Source of the DNA: Acidobacteriota bacterium
GTDB taxonomy: Bacteria; Acidobacteriota; Vicinamibacteria; Vicinamibacterales; JAFNAJ01
Assembly (NCBI GenBank): GCA_023384575.1
Contig: JAHDVP010000003.1
Location: 75,086 to 139,085, forward strand
Reading direction: 5' to 3'
Length of the DNA stretch: 64,000 bases
Below are positions 16,874 through 25,335 of this stretch, piece after piece; the stretch's first letter is position 1, and each line of letters begins with the position of its first letter. The notes under the pieces were generated by a model that had not been told where the DNA came from, did no database searches, and saw only the letters and a program-made list of their open reading frames with translations. Made by a program: the position numbers and the translations under genes.

Positions 16874-18004
16874 TCACTCCCTGGGCTTGCCCTCGAAGAG
16901 CGACGCGGTGTCGAGCGTCTCCCCGCCCCGCTCGGTGCACACGGCGTACCGGTTCGGGTACAACGAGACGCCGGCGTGCTCGCCCGCCGCGTTCACGATG
17001 TAGAAGTTCACGTTGAACGCCGGGAGCCCGCGAGGGTTGAGCAGCCGCGCCTCGACCGTGTTGGCCGCGATGCGCTTCAGGGCCTCGATGCCGGCGTCCT
17101 TGGGCGAGAGCCCCCGTCGCATGTGCTCGACGACGAGAAACGACGTGAGGTTGTAGAGGTTCGCTTCGCCGCGCCCCGTGGACCCCGCGGCACCCACCTC
17201 GCCGTCCACGTAGAGGCCGGCCCCGAGGATCGGCGAGTCGCCGACGCGGCCCGCGATCTTCCAGGCAAGGCCGCTCGTGGTCGTCACGCCGCACACCTCA
17301 CCGCGGGCGCTCACGCCGTTGCAGTTGATGGTCCCGTAGAAGTGCGCCTCCGCGACGAGGCCCTCGTCGATCATCGCGAGCCCGGCGTCGAAGCCGGCCC
17401 GGGCGCGCCTGACCGGGTCGAGATAGTGCTCCGGGTCGACGCGCCGCTTCCACTCGAGCCACAGCCGACGCGACTGGTCGGTGTTGAGATCGTCCTCGAT
17501 GGTGAAGCCCATCTGGCGCGCGAACGTCTGCGCATCGCGCCCGACGAGCAGGTGGTGATCCGTGTGGTCGAGCACCGCGCGGGCCACGAGCGAGGGCGTG
17601 CGCACGCCTTCGAGGCAGGCCACGCCTCCGGCCTGCTTGCGCGGCCCGTGCATGCAGCACGAGTCGAGCTGCACGACACCGTCCGCGTTCGGCAGCCCGC
17701 CGTACCCGACGCTCGTGTCCTCGGGATCGAGTTCGACGATGTTGACGCCGGCGATGAGCGCGTCGAGCACGTCCGCCCCGGAGGTCATCGACGCGAAGGC
17801 CTTCTCGACGCAGGTCTGGTCGCCCCCGTTCCTGTAGCGGTGGCCGTTGGCCGACGCCACCACGACCGGCCGCGCCGTCTTCGGGCGGACGACGGCCGGG
17901 GCCTGGCCGAAGGCCTGCACGGACAGGTGGGCGGGCACCGTGGCCGCCACGCCGGCGGCCGCCCCCGCGGCCACGAACTCTCGACGGTTGACTCGTCTGC
18001 TCAT
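16874..18004 (-). CDS. Tat-exported N4-GlcNAc-asparaginase / isoaspartyl peptidase family protein
   Basis: A 376-residue N-terminal-nucleophile hydrolase. The start MSRRVNRREFVAAGAAAGVA is a twin-arginine signal, so it should be exported folded. The autocleavage/nucleophile region CGVTTTSGLAWKIAGRVGDS lies near residues 230-250 and is followed by GAGLYVDGEVGAAGSTGRG, as in glycosylasparaginase and plant-type asparaginase. Mature enzymes consist of alpha and beta chains made by cleavage before the catalytic Thr. The likely substrate is GlcNAc-Asn or beta-aspartyl peptides in the periplasm. GGAGG precedes the ATG at 18004. The Tat genes needed for export are at 57153-58226. Confidence 0.9.
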   Translation of the reverse strand: MSRRVNRREFVAAGAAAGVAATVPAHLSVQAFGQAPAVVRPKTARPVVVASANGHRYRNGGDQTCVEKAFASMTSGADVLDALIAGVNIVELDPEDTSVGYGGLPNADGVVQLDSCCMHGPRKQAGGVACLEGVRTPSLVARAVLDHTDHHLLVGRDAQTFARQMGFTIEDDLNTDQSRRLWLEWKRRVDPEHYLDPVRRARAGFDAGLAMIDEGLVAEAHFYGTINCNGVSARGEVCGVTTTSGLAWKIAGRVGDSPILGAGLYVDGEVGAAGSTGRGEANLYNLTSFLVVEHMRRGLSPKDAGIEALKRIAANTVEARLLNPRGLPAFNVNFYIVNAAGEHAGVSLYPNRYAVCTERGGETLDTASLFEGKPRE

Positions 18005-18119
18005 CGTGCTGTCCTCCGGCGGGCGCACCCCGTGTCGCGCACGGCGGCCCCGCGCCGCCGGTAGTGTAGCCCGAGTCGGGGGGGGGGCGCGTTGACGCGA
18101 GCGCACGCGGGCGACTACG

Positions 18120-20312
18120 ATGAGCCCCCGCGACCCGTCCCCAGAGATGATCATGGATCCCCACGCCGGCTTTCCCGAGTTTCCCGAGCGCCTCGCGCGC
18201 CTCGGCGATCTGGCCCTCGACCTCTGGTGGACCTGGAACCCCCACGCGCGATCGGTGTTCCGCACGCTCGACTACGCGCAGTGGCGCGCGACGGCCCATA
18301 ACCCGGTCCGGATGCTGCAGACGCTGACCCCGGGCCGGCTTGCGGCGCTGACGCGGGACGCCGCGTTCCTGAAGCTCTACGACGCAGCCATCACCGACCT
18401 CGACCGGGCCCGAGCAGGCGCCGGCACGTGGTGGCTCGAGCGGCCAGAGCGCGACACCGCCGGCTCGCGCTGCATCGCGTATTTCTCGGCGGAGTTCGCC
18501 CTGCACCAGTCGTTGCCGATCTACGCCGGCGGCCTCGGCGTGCTCGCCGGGGATCACTGCAAGGAAGCGAGCGACCTCGGGCTTCCGCTCGTGGGCATCG
18601 GCTTCATGTACCCGCAGGGCTACTTCCACCAGAAGGTCTCGGCCGACGGCCGGCAGCAGGAGGTCTACGAACAGCTCGACTGGCGCAACGCGCCGGTCGA
18701 GCCCGCCATTACCCCGGAAGGCAAGGAATGCGTCATCGCGGTGCCGCTCGGCAACCGCACCGTCCTCGTGTCCGTGTGGCGCGTGCGCCTCGGCCGGACC
18801 AAGCTCTACCTGCTCGACACCGACCTCGAGGAGAACGCGCCCTGGGACCGCGAGCTGTCGGCACGCCTGTACGGGGGCGACCGCGAGACGCGCGTGCAGC
18901 AGGAGATCATCCTCGGCGTCGGCGGCGTGCGCGCCCTGCGCGCCCTGGGCAGCGACCCGTTCGTCTGGCATCTCAACGAGGGTCACGCCGCCTTCGTCGT
19001 GCTCCAGCGCATCAAGGAGCTGCTCGACCAGGGGAGCCGGTTCGACCAGGCGCTCGACGAGGTCCGGCGCACGACGGTCTTCTCCACCCACACGCCCGTC
19101 CCGGCCGGCCACGACGCGTTTCCGTTCCACATGGTCGAGACGCACCTCGCGGGGTGCTGGGGCAGCCTCGGCGAGCACCGCGAGGACTTCCTGGCGCTCG
19201 GGGGACACGACGGCGGCACGGGCACGCTGTTCAACATGACCGCCCTGGCCCTGCGAACCGCGGGGGCCGTCAACGCGGTGAGCGAGCTGCACGGCGAGGT
19301 GACGCGCCAGATGTGGGCGAGCGTGTGGAACGAGGCGCCCGACGTGCTCCGGCCGGCGACGGCCGTGACCAACGGCATCCACCTGCTGACCTGGATCGCC
19401 CCGGACATGGCGCGCCTCTTCGACGCCTACGTCCCCGGCTGGCGCGAGCACCACGACGATCCGGCCACGTGGCGGGCGATGGACGCGATCCCCGACGCCG
19501 TCCTGTGGGACGTGCGCAAGGGGCTGAGGCACTATCTGTTCGCCTTCCTTCGCGAGCGCGTACGCCAACGCTGGTCCGAAGAGCGCGTGAGCCCGCCACG
19601 CGTCGTCTCGGGGGGCACGATGCTCGATCCGAATGCCCTCACCATCGCGTTCGCCCGCCGGTTCACCGGCTACAAGCGCCCGGAGCTGATCTTTCACGAC
19701 TGCGAGCGGCTGGCGCGCATCCTCACCGACAGACGACGGCCCGTGCAGCTCGTGTTCGCAGGCAAGGCTCACCCCGCCGACGACAGCGGTAAGCACGCCG
19801 TGCACGGCATCTACCGGCGCGCCATCGACCCCGCGTTCGCCGGCCGCATCGCGTTCGTCGACGACTACGACCTGCACGTGGCGCACTTCCTGGTCCAGGG
19901 GTGCGACGTCTGGATGAACTCGCCGCGCAAGCCGCTCGAGGCGAGCGGGACGAGCGGCATGAAGGCGTCGGCCAACGGCACCCTGCACATGAGCATCGGC
20001 GACGGCTGGTGGGCGGAAGGGTATTCGGGAGACAACGGCTGGCTGATTGCGCCCGACCCACCGCCACCGCCGGATGCCGACGCGGCAGTGCAGGACGCCG
20101 CAGACGCGGAGGCCCTGTACCGTCTGCTGGAGCAGGATGTCGTGCCCGCCTTCTACGAGCGCGACGAAGAGGACGTGCCGCGCCGGTGGGTCGCGATGGT
20201 CAGACAGGCGATCCGCACCGTGGTGCCCAGGTTCAGCACTCGGCGGATGGTCAAGGAGTATTTCGACCGGATGTACGCCCCGCCGCTCCGGCAGCCCCCC
20301 CGCCAGGGCTGA
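18120..20312 (+). CDS. glgP: Alpha-glucan phosphorylase (short GT35 type)
   Basis: A 730-residue enzyme that releases glucose 1-phosphate from glycogen or maltodextrin. The N-terminus (about residues 15-110, GDLALDLWWTWNPHARSVF) is the DUF3417 domain. The catalytic core has YFSAEFALHQSLPIYAGGLG, GIGFMYPQGYFHQ, and the PLP-lysine loop EASGTSGMKASANGTL near residue 614. This is the short bacterial/archaeal form (TIGR02094-like) lacking the muscle-type regulatory N-terminus. The gene is divergent from the Tat asparaginase, with a run of ten G (18078-18087) between them. No other glycogen gene is close. In-frame ATGs at 18147 and 18153 are alternative starts. Confidence 0.9.
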   Translation: MSPRDPSPEMIMDPHAGFPEFPERLARLGDLALDLWWTWNPHARSVFRTLDYAQWRATAHNPVRMLQTLTPGRLAALTRDAAFLKLYDAAITDLDRARAGAGTWWLERPERDTAGSRCIAYFSAEFALHQSLPIYAGGLGVLAGDHCKEASDLGLPLVGIGFMYPQGYFHQKVSADGRQQEVYEQLDWRNAPVEPAITPEGKECVIAVPLGNRTVLVSVWRVRLGRTKLYLLDTDLEENAPWDRELSARLYGGDRETRVQQEIILGVGGVRALRALGSDPFVWHLNEGHAAFVVLQRIKELLDQGSRFDQALDEVRRTTVFSTHTPVPAGHDAFPFHMVETHLAGCWGSLGEHREDFLALGGHDGGTGTLFNMTALALRTAGAVNAVSELHGEVTRQMWASVWNEAPDVLRPATAVTNGIHLLTWIAPDMARLFDAYVPGWREHHDDPATWRAMDAIPDAVLWDVRKGLRHYLFAFLRERVRQRWSEERVSPPRVVSGGTMLDPNALTIAFARRFTGYKRPELIFHDCERLARILTDRRRPVQLVFAGKAHPADDSGKHAVHGIYRRAIDPAFAGRIAFVDDYDLHVAHFLVQGCDVWMNSPRKPLEASGTSGMKASANGTLHMSIGDGWWAEGYSGDNGWLIAPDPPPPPDADAAVQDAADAEALYRLLEQDVVPAFYERDEEDVPRRWVAMVRQAIRTVVPRFSTRRMVKEYFDRMYAPPLRQPPRQG

Positions 20313-20442
20313 CCCGCCGGGCTCCGGCCGGCGTCCCGTCTCCCTCGCTGGGCCCCTGAGCCTTTTCGGGCGGTCGGGCGTGTCGTGTCGGTCGTCTCCA
20401 TGGAGCGTGGCTCCTCGACACGGGTGAGTGCCGAATTAGAGG

Positions 20443-20448
20443 TAGAAT
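20443..20448 (+). promoter_or_regulatory. -10 box TAGAAT before the zinc-ribbon gene
   Basis: TAGAAT (five of six matches) ends nine bases before the ATG at 20457, so the transcript would start almost at the codon. No -35 at standard spacing was found. Confidence 0.4.
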
Positions 20449-20456
20449 CAACGTCG

Positions 20457-20915
20457 ATGTCGAGACGCGCGGTGAGCCAGGGGCGTTGTCCCCTGTGCGG
20501 GGCGAAGGAGGTGTCCGAGCCGAAGGGCGAGGAACGGTACTGCCGCGACTGCTGGGACAAGAAGATCGCCGTCGAGGAGATCGTCGCCCGGGAGTTCGCC
20601 CTGAAACGGTACATCCGGGCGCACAGCGCAGAGAAGTACCTCGTCTATCACTCCACCCAGAAGCGTCCCTGCGGCCAGCTGATCGTCGTCGACGACGGCT
20701 ACGACCTGTTCCTGTCGCTGGTCCTTTACCCCTCGTTCGGCTGGGACGAGGCCGCGTATCATCTTGAAGGGGATCCGGAGGGGCGCTCGTTCGCGGAACT
20801 GCTCGTCGATGTGATTGCCACCGAGGTCATCGAGCCGTGGGGCGGCGGCAAGTGGCACCTCGAGATCTTCCGGTCGGTCAACGAAGAACCGGAGGACTGG
20901 AATGGCGAGATGTGA
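20457..20915 (+). CDS. Hypothetical protein with N-terminal zinc ribbon
   Basis: A 152-residue protein. CPLCGA and CRDCW (residues about 11-36) form a four-cysteine zinc-ribbon-like knuckle. The rest is an alpha/beta region with KRPCGQLIVVDDGYDLFLSL and an acidic C-terminus, and no membrane segment. I do not recognise the family. A -10-like TAGAAT just upstream supports this start over an in-frame codon at 20385. It lies between glucan phosphorylase and a secreted protein on the same strand, with gaps that suggest its own promoter. Confidence 0.65.
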   Translation: MSRRAVSQGRCPLCGAKEVSEPKGEERYCRDCWDKKIAVEEIVAREFALKRYIRAHSAEKYLVYHSTQKRPCGQLIVVDDGYDLFLSLVLYPSFGWDEAAYHLEGDPEGRSFAELLVDVIATEVIEPWGGGKWHLEIFRSVNEEPEDWNGEM

Positions 20916-21016
20916 CGCGCGCCACCGGCGCCGGCGACCTTGACCTCTCGGGTCGGCCGGCCTATCATCCGCCCAAGTTCGTTCTGTTCCGGTTTCATCT
21001 CTCGAGGAGGACCCGC

Positions 21017-21481
21017 ATGAAGCGTGCACGGCTCGCCGCAGCGATGACCCTCGCGGTCGGTGTCGGCCTCGGCCTCGGCCTCGTCACCGAAGCTCGCCTG
21101 ACGTCGCTCGATACCCAGGAGGCCCCGGCCAAGCCCGCACGCAAGAAGTTCGTGCCGCCGGTCCGGGGGGTCGCGGAAATCGGCTACCTGAAGCCCGTCA
21201 TCAAGGTCGAGGGCAAGGAAGTCGTCACGACGATGAAGGTCAAGAACCTGTCGAACGGGTCGATCGCGGGCCTGCGCGTCGACGAGTTCTGGTACGACAA
21301 GGGGGGCAACATGCTCCCCGGCGACTCGTTCCGGTCGCGCCAGCCCATCAACCCTGGCGAGGTCGTGGACGTCATCCTGCGCACGCCACGCGACCCGCGC
21401 ATGGACCGCAACAGCTACCAGTTCAGCCACGCGAACGGGCAGGTCAAGGCGAAGATCCTGGCGAAAATCGAGGAATCGTAG
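21017..21481 (+). CDS. Secreted protein with FxLYD-like domain
   Basis: A 154-residue protein with a signal peptide (MKRARLAAAMTLAVGVGLG) and one small beta-sandwich. The pattern VVTTMKVKNLSNGSIAGLRVD, followed by NMLPGDSFRSRQPINPGEV, is that of FxLYD-type domains found in many secreted bacterial proteins of unknown role. A perfect GAGGAGG box lies six bases before the ATG. Confidence 0.75.
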   Translation: MKRARLAAAMTLAVGVGLGLGLVTEARLTSLDTQEAPAKPARKKFVPPVRGVAEIGYLKPVIKVEGKEVVTTMKVKNLSNGSIAGLRVDEFWYDKGGNMLPGDSFRSRQPINPGEVVDVILRTPRDPRMDRNSYQFSHANGQVKAKILAKIEES

Positions 21482-21490
21482 CGATTGGCC

Positions 21491-21514
21491 GGAGGGCGGC
21501 GCCCGCCGCCCTCC
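21491..21514. terminator. GC hairpin between convergent genes
   Basis: GGAGGGCGG and CCGCCCTCC form a perfect nine-base-pair stem around a six-base loop. It starts ten bases after the stop of the FxLYD-like gene and faces the end of the minus-strand gene at 21560. There is no T-run, so a bidirectional terminator role is only suggested by position. Confidence 0.4.
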
Positions 21515-21559
21515 GCGCCCGCCGTGTGGCGGCGCCCACCCGGCTGCCGGCACCCGCCG

Positions 21560-21934
21560 TCACCGCCCCCGGGTGAGCGGGAGGCGCCATGCTTCGCCGC
21601 GCCAGGCCTGGACGATGCACGTCACCCAGAGCGCCAGGCCGGCCAGCCAGATCGCCGGGCCCAGGACGGCCAGGAACCGGAACAGCGACGGCGAGACGAA
21701 CGCGGCGAGAAAGCTCGCGGCCCACACCGCGACGCCGACCGCCCACAACGTCCCGAAGCCGACGAGCGCCTGCCGCGCGTGGAACCGCACGAACCGATGC
21801 CTCGGCTCGAGCGCGAGCATGAGCGCTCCCGACACCCACCAGAGTGCGTAGGCGAGCACGGCCGCCGTTTCGGGACCGAGCCCCGTGCTCGTCGGCTCGG
21901 CGTCGGCCTCGCGCCCGAAGGCCCCGGTCGTCAT
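21560..21934 (-). CDS. Small membrane protein, DUF4870-like
   Basis: A 124-residue protein with three hydrophobic segments. The sequence LEPRHRFVRFHARQALVGFG is the DUF4870/TMEM signature ('fvrFHArQal'). These proteins have no known activity. The ATG at 21934 overlaps the stop of the upstream VWFA-domain gene as ATGA, so both are made from one transcript with coupled translation, which suggests a shared job at the envelope. Confidence 0.75.
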   Translation of the reverse strand: MTTGAFGREADAEPTSTGLGPETAAVLAYALWWVSGALMLALEPRHRFVRFHARQALVGFGTLWAVGVAVWAASFLAAFVSPSLFRFLAVLGPAIWLAGLALWVTCIVQAWRGEAWRLPLTRGR

Positions 21935-24483
21935 CGACCCTGGGGCGCGACGCGTTCGAAGCGTACCGGGCCCGTGTGCAGGGGCACGCCGGCCACGGCG
22001 AAGGGCGTGGTGATGACCTGCGCCTGCATCAGCCCCTCCGCGGGCTGGCCCTCGACGTACTCGATGACGAGCGTGTCGCCGTCGAGGCGCACGCCGACGA
22101 ACTCGACGTGGTACCCCGTCGTCGGCCGCGAACCGAGGAAGAGCCCCGCGATCATCGTGTTCTCGAACGAGACCTTCGGGCGCGAGCGGCCACCGGGGTT
22201 CGGCAGGCCGGCCCACAACGCCTCCCACTCCTGCTCGCTACGGGCCACGACCTCGCGGTACTCGTCGACCTCGCTGCGGAAGCCGCGGAGGACGTTCACG
22301 ATCGCCCCGCTGCGAGCCGCCTCGCGAGCGCCCTCGGTCGGCTCCGGCCGCGCCGGCTCGGGCATCGGCCACACGCGGAACATCGTCTCGCGCACCGCCT
22401 CCGGGGCGTCCTTCAAGCGAGACTTCCCCTCGACCCGCAGCACGTAGAGGCCCGGAGCGATGTCCTTGAGCGGGATCTCCGCGGTGTAGCCGAACCCCCC
22501 GCGAGCGCCGCCGATCTCGCGGCTCGACCGCTCGTCCTCGGTCTTGAAGACCACCCGCCCGTCGTCGGCCCGCACGGTCGTCGTAATGTCGACCGTGTGT
22601 GGCGTCGCCGCATCGTTGTCGTACACCTCCACGAAGAGCGCGAGCGTGTCGATCGGCAGGAAGTCGCGCGCGGTCGTGACCGGCCCGGGCAGCACGCCCT
22701 TCAAGTCCTCGTCCGCGCGCCCGGTCGGCGTGATGGCGGCGGTGGCCGAGGTCAGCACGAGCCCGCTCATCGAGAAGCGTTCCTTCGCGAAGTCGGGGAC
22801 CTCCAGGTCGTAGAACACCGACCCGGTGGAGCCGCTGTTGGTCGCGCGTCCGCCGACGCGCAACTGGTAGCGCCCCGGCGGCAGGTCGAGGCGCGTCAGG
22901 ACGCGGAAGCCCGCCGCGTCGACCGCCTGCCGGGTCTGCGGCCTCAGCTTCAGATCGACGCTGGTGCGATCGCCGTTGCGAATCTTCCCGGACGTGTCGG
23001 CCGCGAACATCGACAACTCCAGCGTGTCGTGGAAGAGACCGTCCTTCTCGTCGAACTTGAAGAGCCGCCCGTCGACCTGCACGGCGACGGCGACCGACGC
23101 GTTCGGCGCGGTGCCCTTGAACGCGGCCGCGTGCACCGCCATGGGCAGGCCGGCGGAGGGCAGTGGGCTCGACAGCACCTCGCGCAGCGCCGCCGACGTC
23201 TCCTCGTTGGCGTCGGCCACCCGCGGTGCGGGCGCCCTTCCCCTTGGCGCGACGTACGCCTTGCGCGACCGCACCTGGGCGCCCGGCCGGGTCACGCGCA
23301 CGTCGATCTTCCGCACCCGCCCGTCGCGCCGGTCGTTGGTCGGGTAGTATCCGAGCACGTAGTACACGCTGTTGTCTCGAACGATGCGGTCGAAGGCCCC
23401 CGCGAAGTCGTTGGAGTTCACCGCCGCGACGCCCCCGGTCTGTTCGGCGAGGACCCGCAGGCTGTCCTGCGCGAGCCGCAGCTCGCTCTGCATGCTCTGC
23501 GGTCCGAGGTTCAGGCTGTGATCCTCGGGCAACCCGCCGATCTCGATCGCCTCGTCGCCCATCGTCGCGAGGCCGCGCGGATCGACCGTGTAGAAGGCCA
23601 CGTTGGCCCGTGTCGCGGCGCCGATGGCGTCGCGGACGCTGTTCTGGATCGTCGTCGCATCGCGCGACTCGAAGACGTCGTAGATGTCGTAGTCGATGCC
23701 CTCGCTGAAGAACACGAGCGCCTTGCGGCGGCCACGGAGCCCGGTGAGGTAGTCGGCGACGTTCTTCAGCGTATCGAGCGCCGTGCGCGCCTGGTAGCCG
23801 CGCTCGAAGTCGTCCGGGTCGTTGATGCGCCGGTTCCGGTTCTCCGACGAGCTGGTCGCGGGCAGGTCGCGCTGCCGGTAGTACTCGTCGAGGCGACCGA
23901 GCGTCGCCGACCGCAGCTTGCGCCCCATGAAGCGGTCGACCGACGCGCTGAGCAGCCGCTTGCTGCTCGTGAACTCCTGGCTCGCGTCGGCGCGCCCGCT
24001 CGTGTGCAGCACGGCCGCGACGTCGTTCGCCCCGAGGTACTCATCGATGAACTGCTTCGCCGCACGCTTCACGAGCGGGGTCCGCAGCGGGTGCGTGTGC
24101 AGGTCGTCGAGCAGGATCACGTAGATGCGGCCGCCCTCTTCCGTGTTGGTCTTGACGTCGGGCTCGATCGGCGTCTCGGCGAACAGAGGCCGCTCGGGCT
24201 GGACGATCGGGATGTCGACGAGGGAGAACACGTCGACCGTCTGGCGGCGGCCGTCTTCGTAGACCTCGAACTCGTCGAGCGTGAGGTCGCGGATGACGTT
24301 GCCGGCCCGGTCGGTGACGATCGCGTCGACCTCGACCAGGCTGACGTCGAGCTTGAAGGTCACCGGCGGCGGCCCCTGCGGCGTCTGGCCGGACGGCCGA
24401 GGTGGCGCCGGCGACTGCTGGGCGGCCACGACGCCTCCGAGGACCGCGAACACCATCAGCAGGAACAACGATCTCTTCAACAT
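21931..24483 (-). CDS. Secreted VWFA-related Acidobacterial domain protein with C-terminal PrcB-like domain
   Basis: About 850 residues. A signal peptide (MLKRSLFLLMVFAVLGGVVAAQ) is followed by a beta-domain (FKLDVSLVEVDAIVTDRAGN) and the VWFA-like domain (RIYVILLDDLHTHPLRTP near 115-135, ALVFFSEGIDYD near 260), typical of TIGR03436. A beta-rich middle region follows. The last 110 residues (EQEWEALWAG, then IAGLFLGSRPTTGYHVEFVG) look like the PrcB protease-complex domain PF14343, an uncommon partner. Function unknown; likely periplasmic or surface. A start at 24489 is also possible. It overlaps the small membrane protein gene that follows. Confidence 0.85.
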   Translation of the reverse strand: MLKRSLFLLMVFAVLGGVVAAQQSPAPPRPSGQTPQGPPPVTFKLDVSLVEVDAIVTDRAGNVIRDLTLDEFEVYEDGRRQTVDVFSLVDIPIVQPERPLFAETPIEPDVKTNTEEGGRIYVILLDDLHTHPLRTPLVKRAAKQFIDEYLGANDVAAVLHTSGRADASQEFTSSKRLLSASVDRFMGRKLRSATLGRLDEYYRQRDLPATSSSENRNRRINDPDDFERGYQARTALDTLKNVADYLTGLRGRRKALVFFSEGIDYDIYDVFESRDATTIQNSVRDAIGAATRANVAFYTVDPRGLATMGDEAIEIGGLPEDHSLNLGPQSMQSELRLAQDSLRVLAEQTGGVAAVNSNDFAGAFDRIVRDNSVYYVLGYYPTNDRRDGRVRKIDVRVTRPGAQVRSRKAYVAPRGRAPAPRVADANEETSAALREVLSSPLPSAGLPMAVHAAAFKGTAPNASVAVAVQVDGRLFKFDEKDGLFHDTLELSMFAADTSGKIRNGDRTSVDLKLRPQTRQAVDAAGFRVLTRLDLPPGRYQLRVGGRATNSGSTGSVFYDLEVPDFAKERFSMSGLVLTSATAAITPTGRADEDLKGVLPGPVTTARDFLPIDTLALFVEVYDNDAATPHTVDITTTVRADDGRVVFKTEDERSSREIGGARGGFGYTAEIPLKDIAPGLYVLRVEGKSRLKDAPEAVRETMFRVWPMPEPARPEPTEGAREAARSGAIVNVLRGFRSEVDEYREVVARSEQEWEALWAGLPNPGGRSRPKVSFENTMIAGLFLGSRPTTGYHVEFVGVRLDGDTLVIEYVEGQPAEGLMQAQVITTPFAVAGVPLHTGPVRFERVAPQGR

Positions 24484-24693
24484 GGTCATCTCGTGACACG
24501 CCGGCCGACGTCGGCCGGCCACGACGGGGCGGGGTCGGCTGACCGTCGCCGTGATCGATCAGGCAGCGCTGGCGGGCGAAGCCCCATCCACGATTATAGC
24601 GGCCCTGCCGCCCGCCGCTTGCCCGGCGCCCGCCGGCCCGGTATCGTGCCAGCCGGGCGGCCGTTCGCCGGGCCGCCCGGAAAGAGGAGCGCC

Positions 24694-25284
24694 GTGTCGA
24701 CCCCGTTCTCCCCGTCACCCGTCCGACGCCAGGCCGCGGGCGTGCTGGCCCTCGCGATCCTGACGCTCGGTGGTCCCGGATGGCCGGTCTCGGCCGCCGA
24801 CGATCGCCCCGGCACCGAAGCCCACCTCGTGGCACTCGAACGCGCCAAGTGGCAGGTCGGCGCACCCGACATCCCCAACTGGGAACGCGTGCTGGCCGAC
24901 GACTTCCTCGGTGTCGAGTACGGCCCCCGCGGCCTGCGACGGGCCTCGCGCGCCGACGTGCTGGCCCTGCTCCGCGAGGGGGGCCTCGCCATGCGAGAGA
25001 ACACGCTCGACGGGTTCACCGTGACGTGGGCGACCGACGAGGTCGCGTTGGTGACCTACCGCCTCGCGCTCGACGTTCCCCTCGGCACGTTCCGCGCCCA
25101 GGCGACGACCGGCTGGGTACGACGCGACGGCGAGTGGCGCACCGTGTTCCACCAGATCACCGAGGAACCGACGAGCCGCGCCCTGTGGGTGGGGGGGCTC
25201 GCCGGCTTCTTCATCAGCGTCGTCATGCTGGGACTGATCCGCCGGCTGTTCCGCGCCGATCGGCCGCAGCCGCCAGCGGCGTGA
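24694..25284 (+). CDS. Secreted NTF2-like (DUF4440-type) protein with C-terminal membrane helix
   Basis: A 196-residue protein. A signal peptide runs to about residue 36 (LALAILTLGGPGWPVSAAD). An NTF2/SnoaL-like fold follows (LERAKWQVGAPDIPNWERVL...GVEYGPRGL and RRDGEWRTVFHQITEEP). A single membrane helix near the end (GGLAGFFISVVMLGLIRRLF) would leave the domain outside the cytoplasm. Role unknown. The GTG at 24694 follows GAGGAG by four bases and begins a signal peptide; longer readings upstream lie antisense to the VWFA gene and are rejected. Confidence 0.75.
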   Translation: MSTPFSPSPVRRQAAGVLALAILTLGGPGWPVSAADDRPGTEAHLVALERAKWQVGAPDIPNWERVLADDFLGVEYGPRGLRRASRADVLALLREGGLAMRENTLDGFTVTWATDEVALVTYRLALDVPLGTFRAQATTGWVRRDGEWRTVFHQITEEPTSRALWVGGLAGFFISVVMLGLIRRLFRADRPQPPAA

Positions 25285-25335
25285 GCGCCGGAGGCGTCGT
25301 CAGGCCGGCGCGTGTCGTCGAGGTCGACGGGGCGT

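Noticed and set aside
17298-19988. 896-codon open frame on minus, antisense to the Tat enzyme and glucan phosphorylase genes
   Set aside because: Low-complexity Arg/Ala/His/Gly-rich product; typical shadow of high-GC third positions. The plus-strand glgP is strongly conserved.
21844-24690. Very long open frame on plus running through the VWFA/PrcB region
   Set aside because: Antisense to a conserved secreted protein. Only its last part, from GTG at 24694, has signal-peptide and domain character, and that part is annotated.
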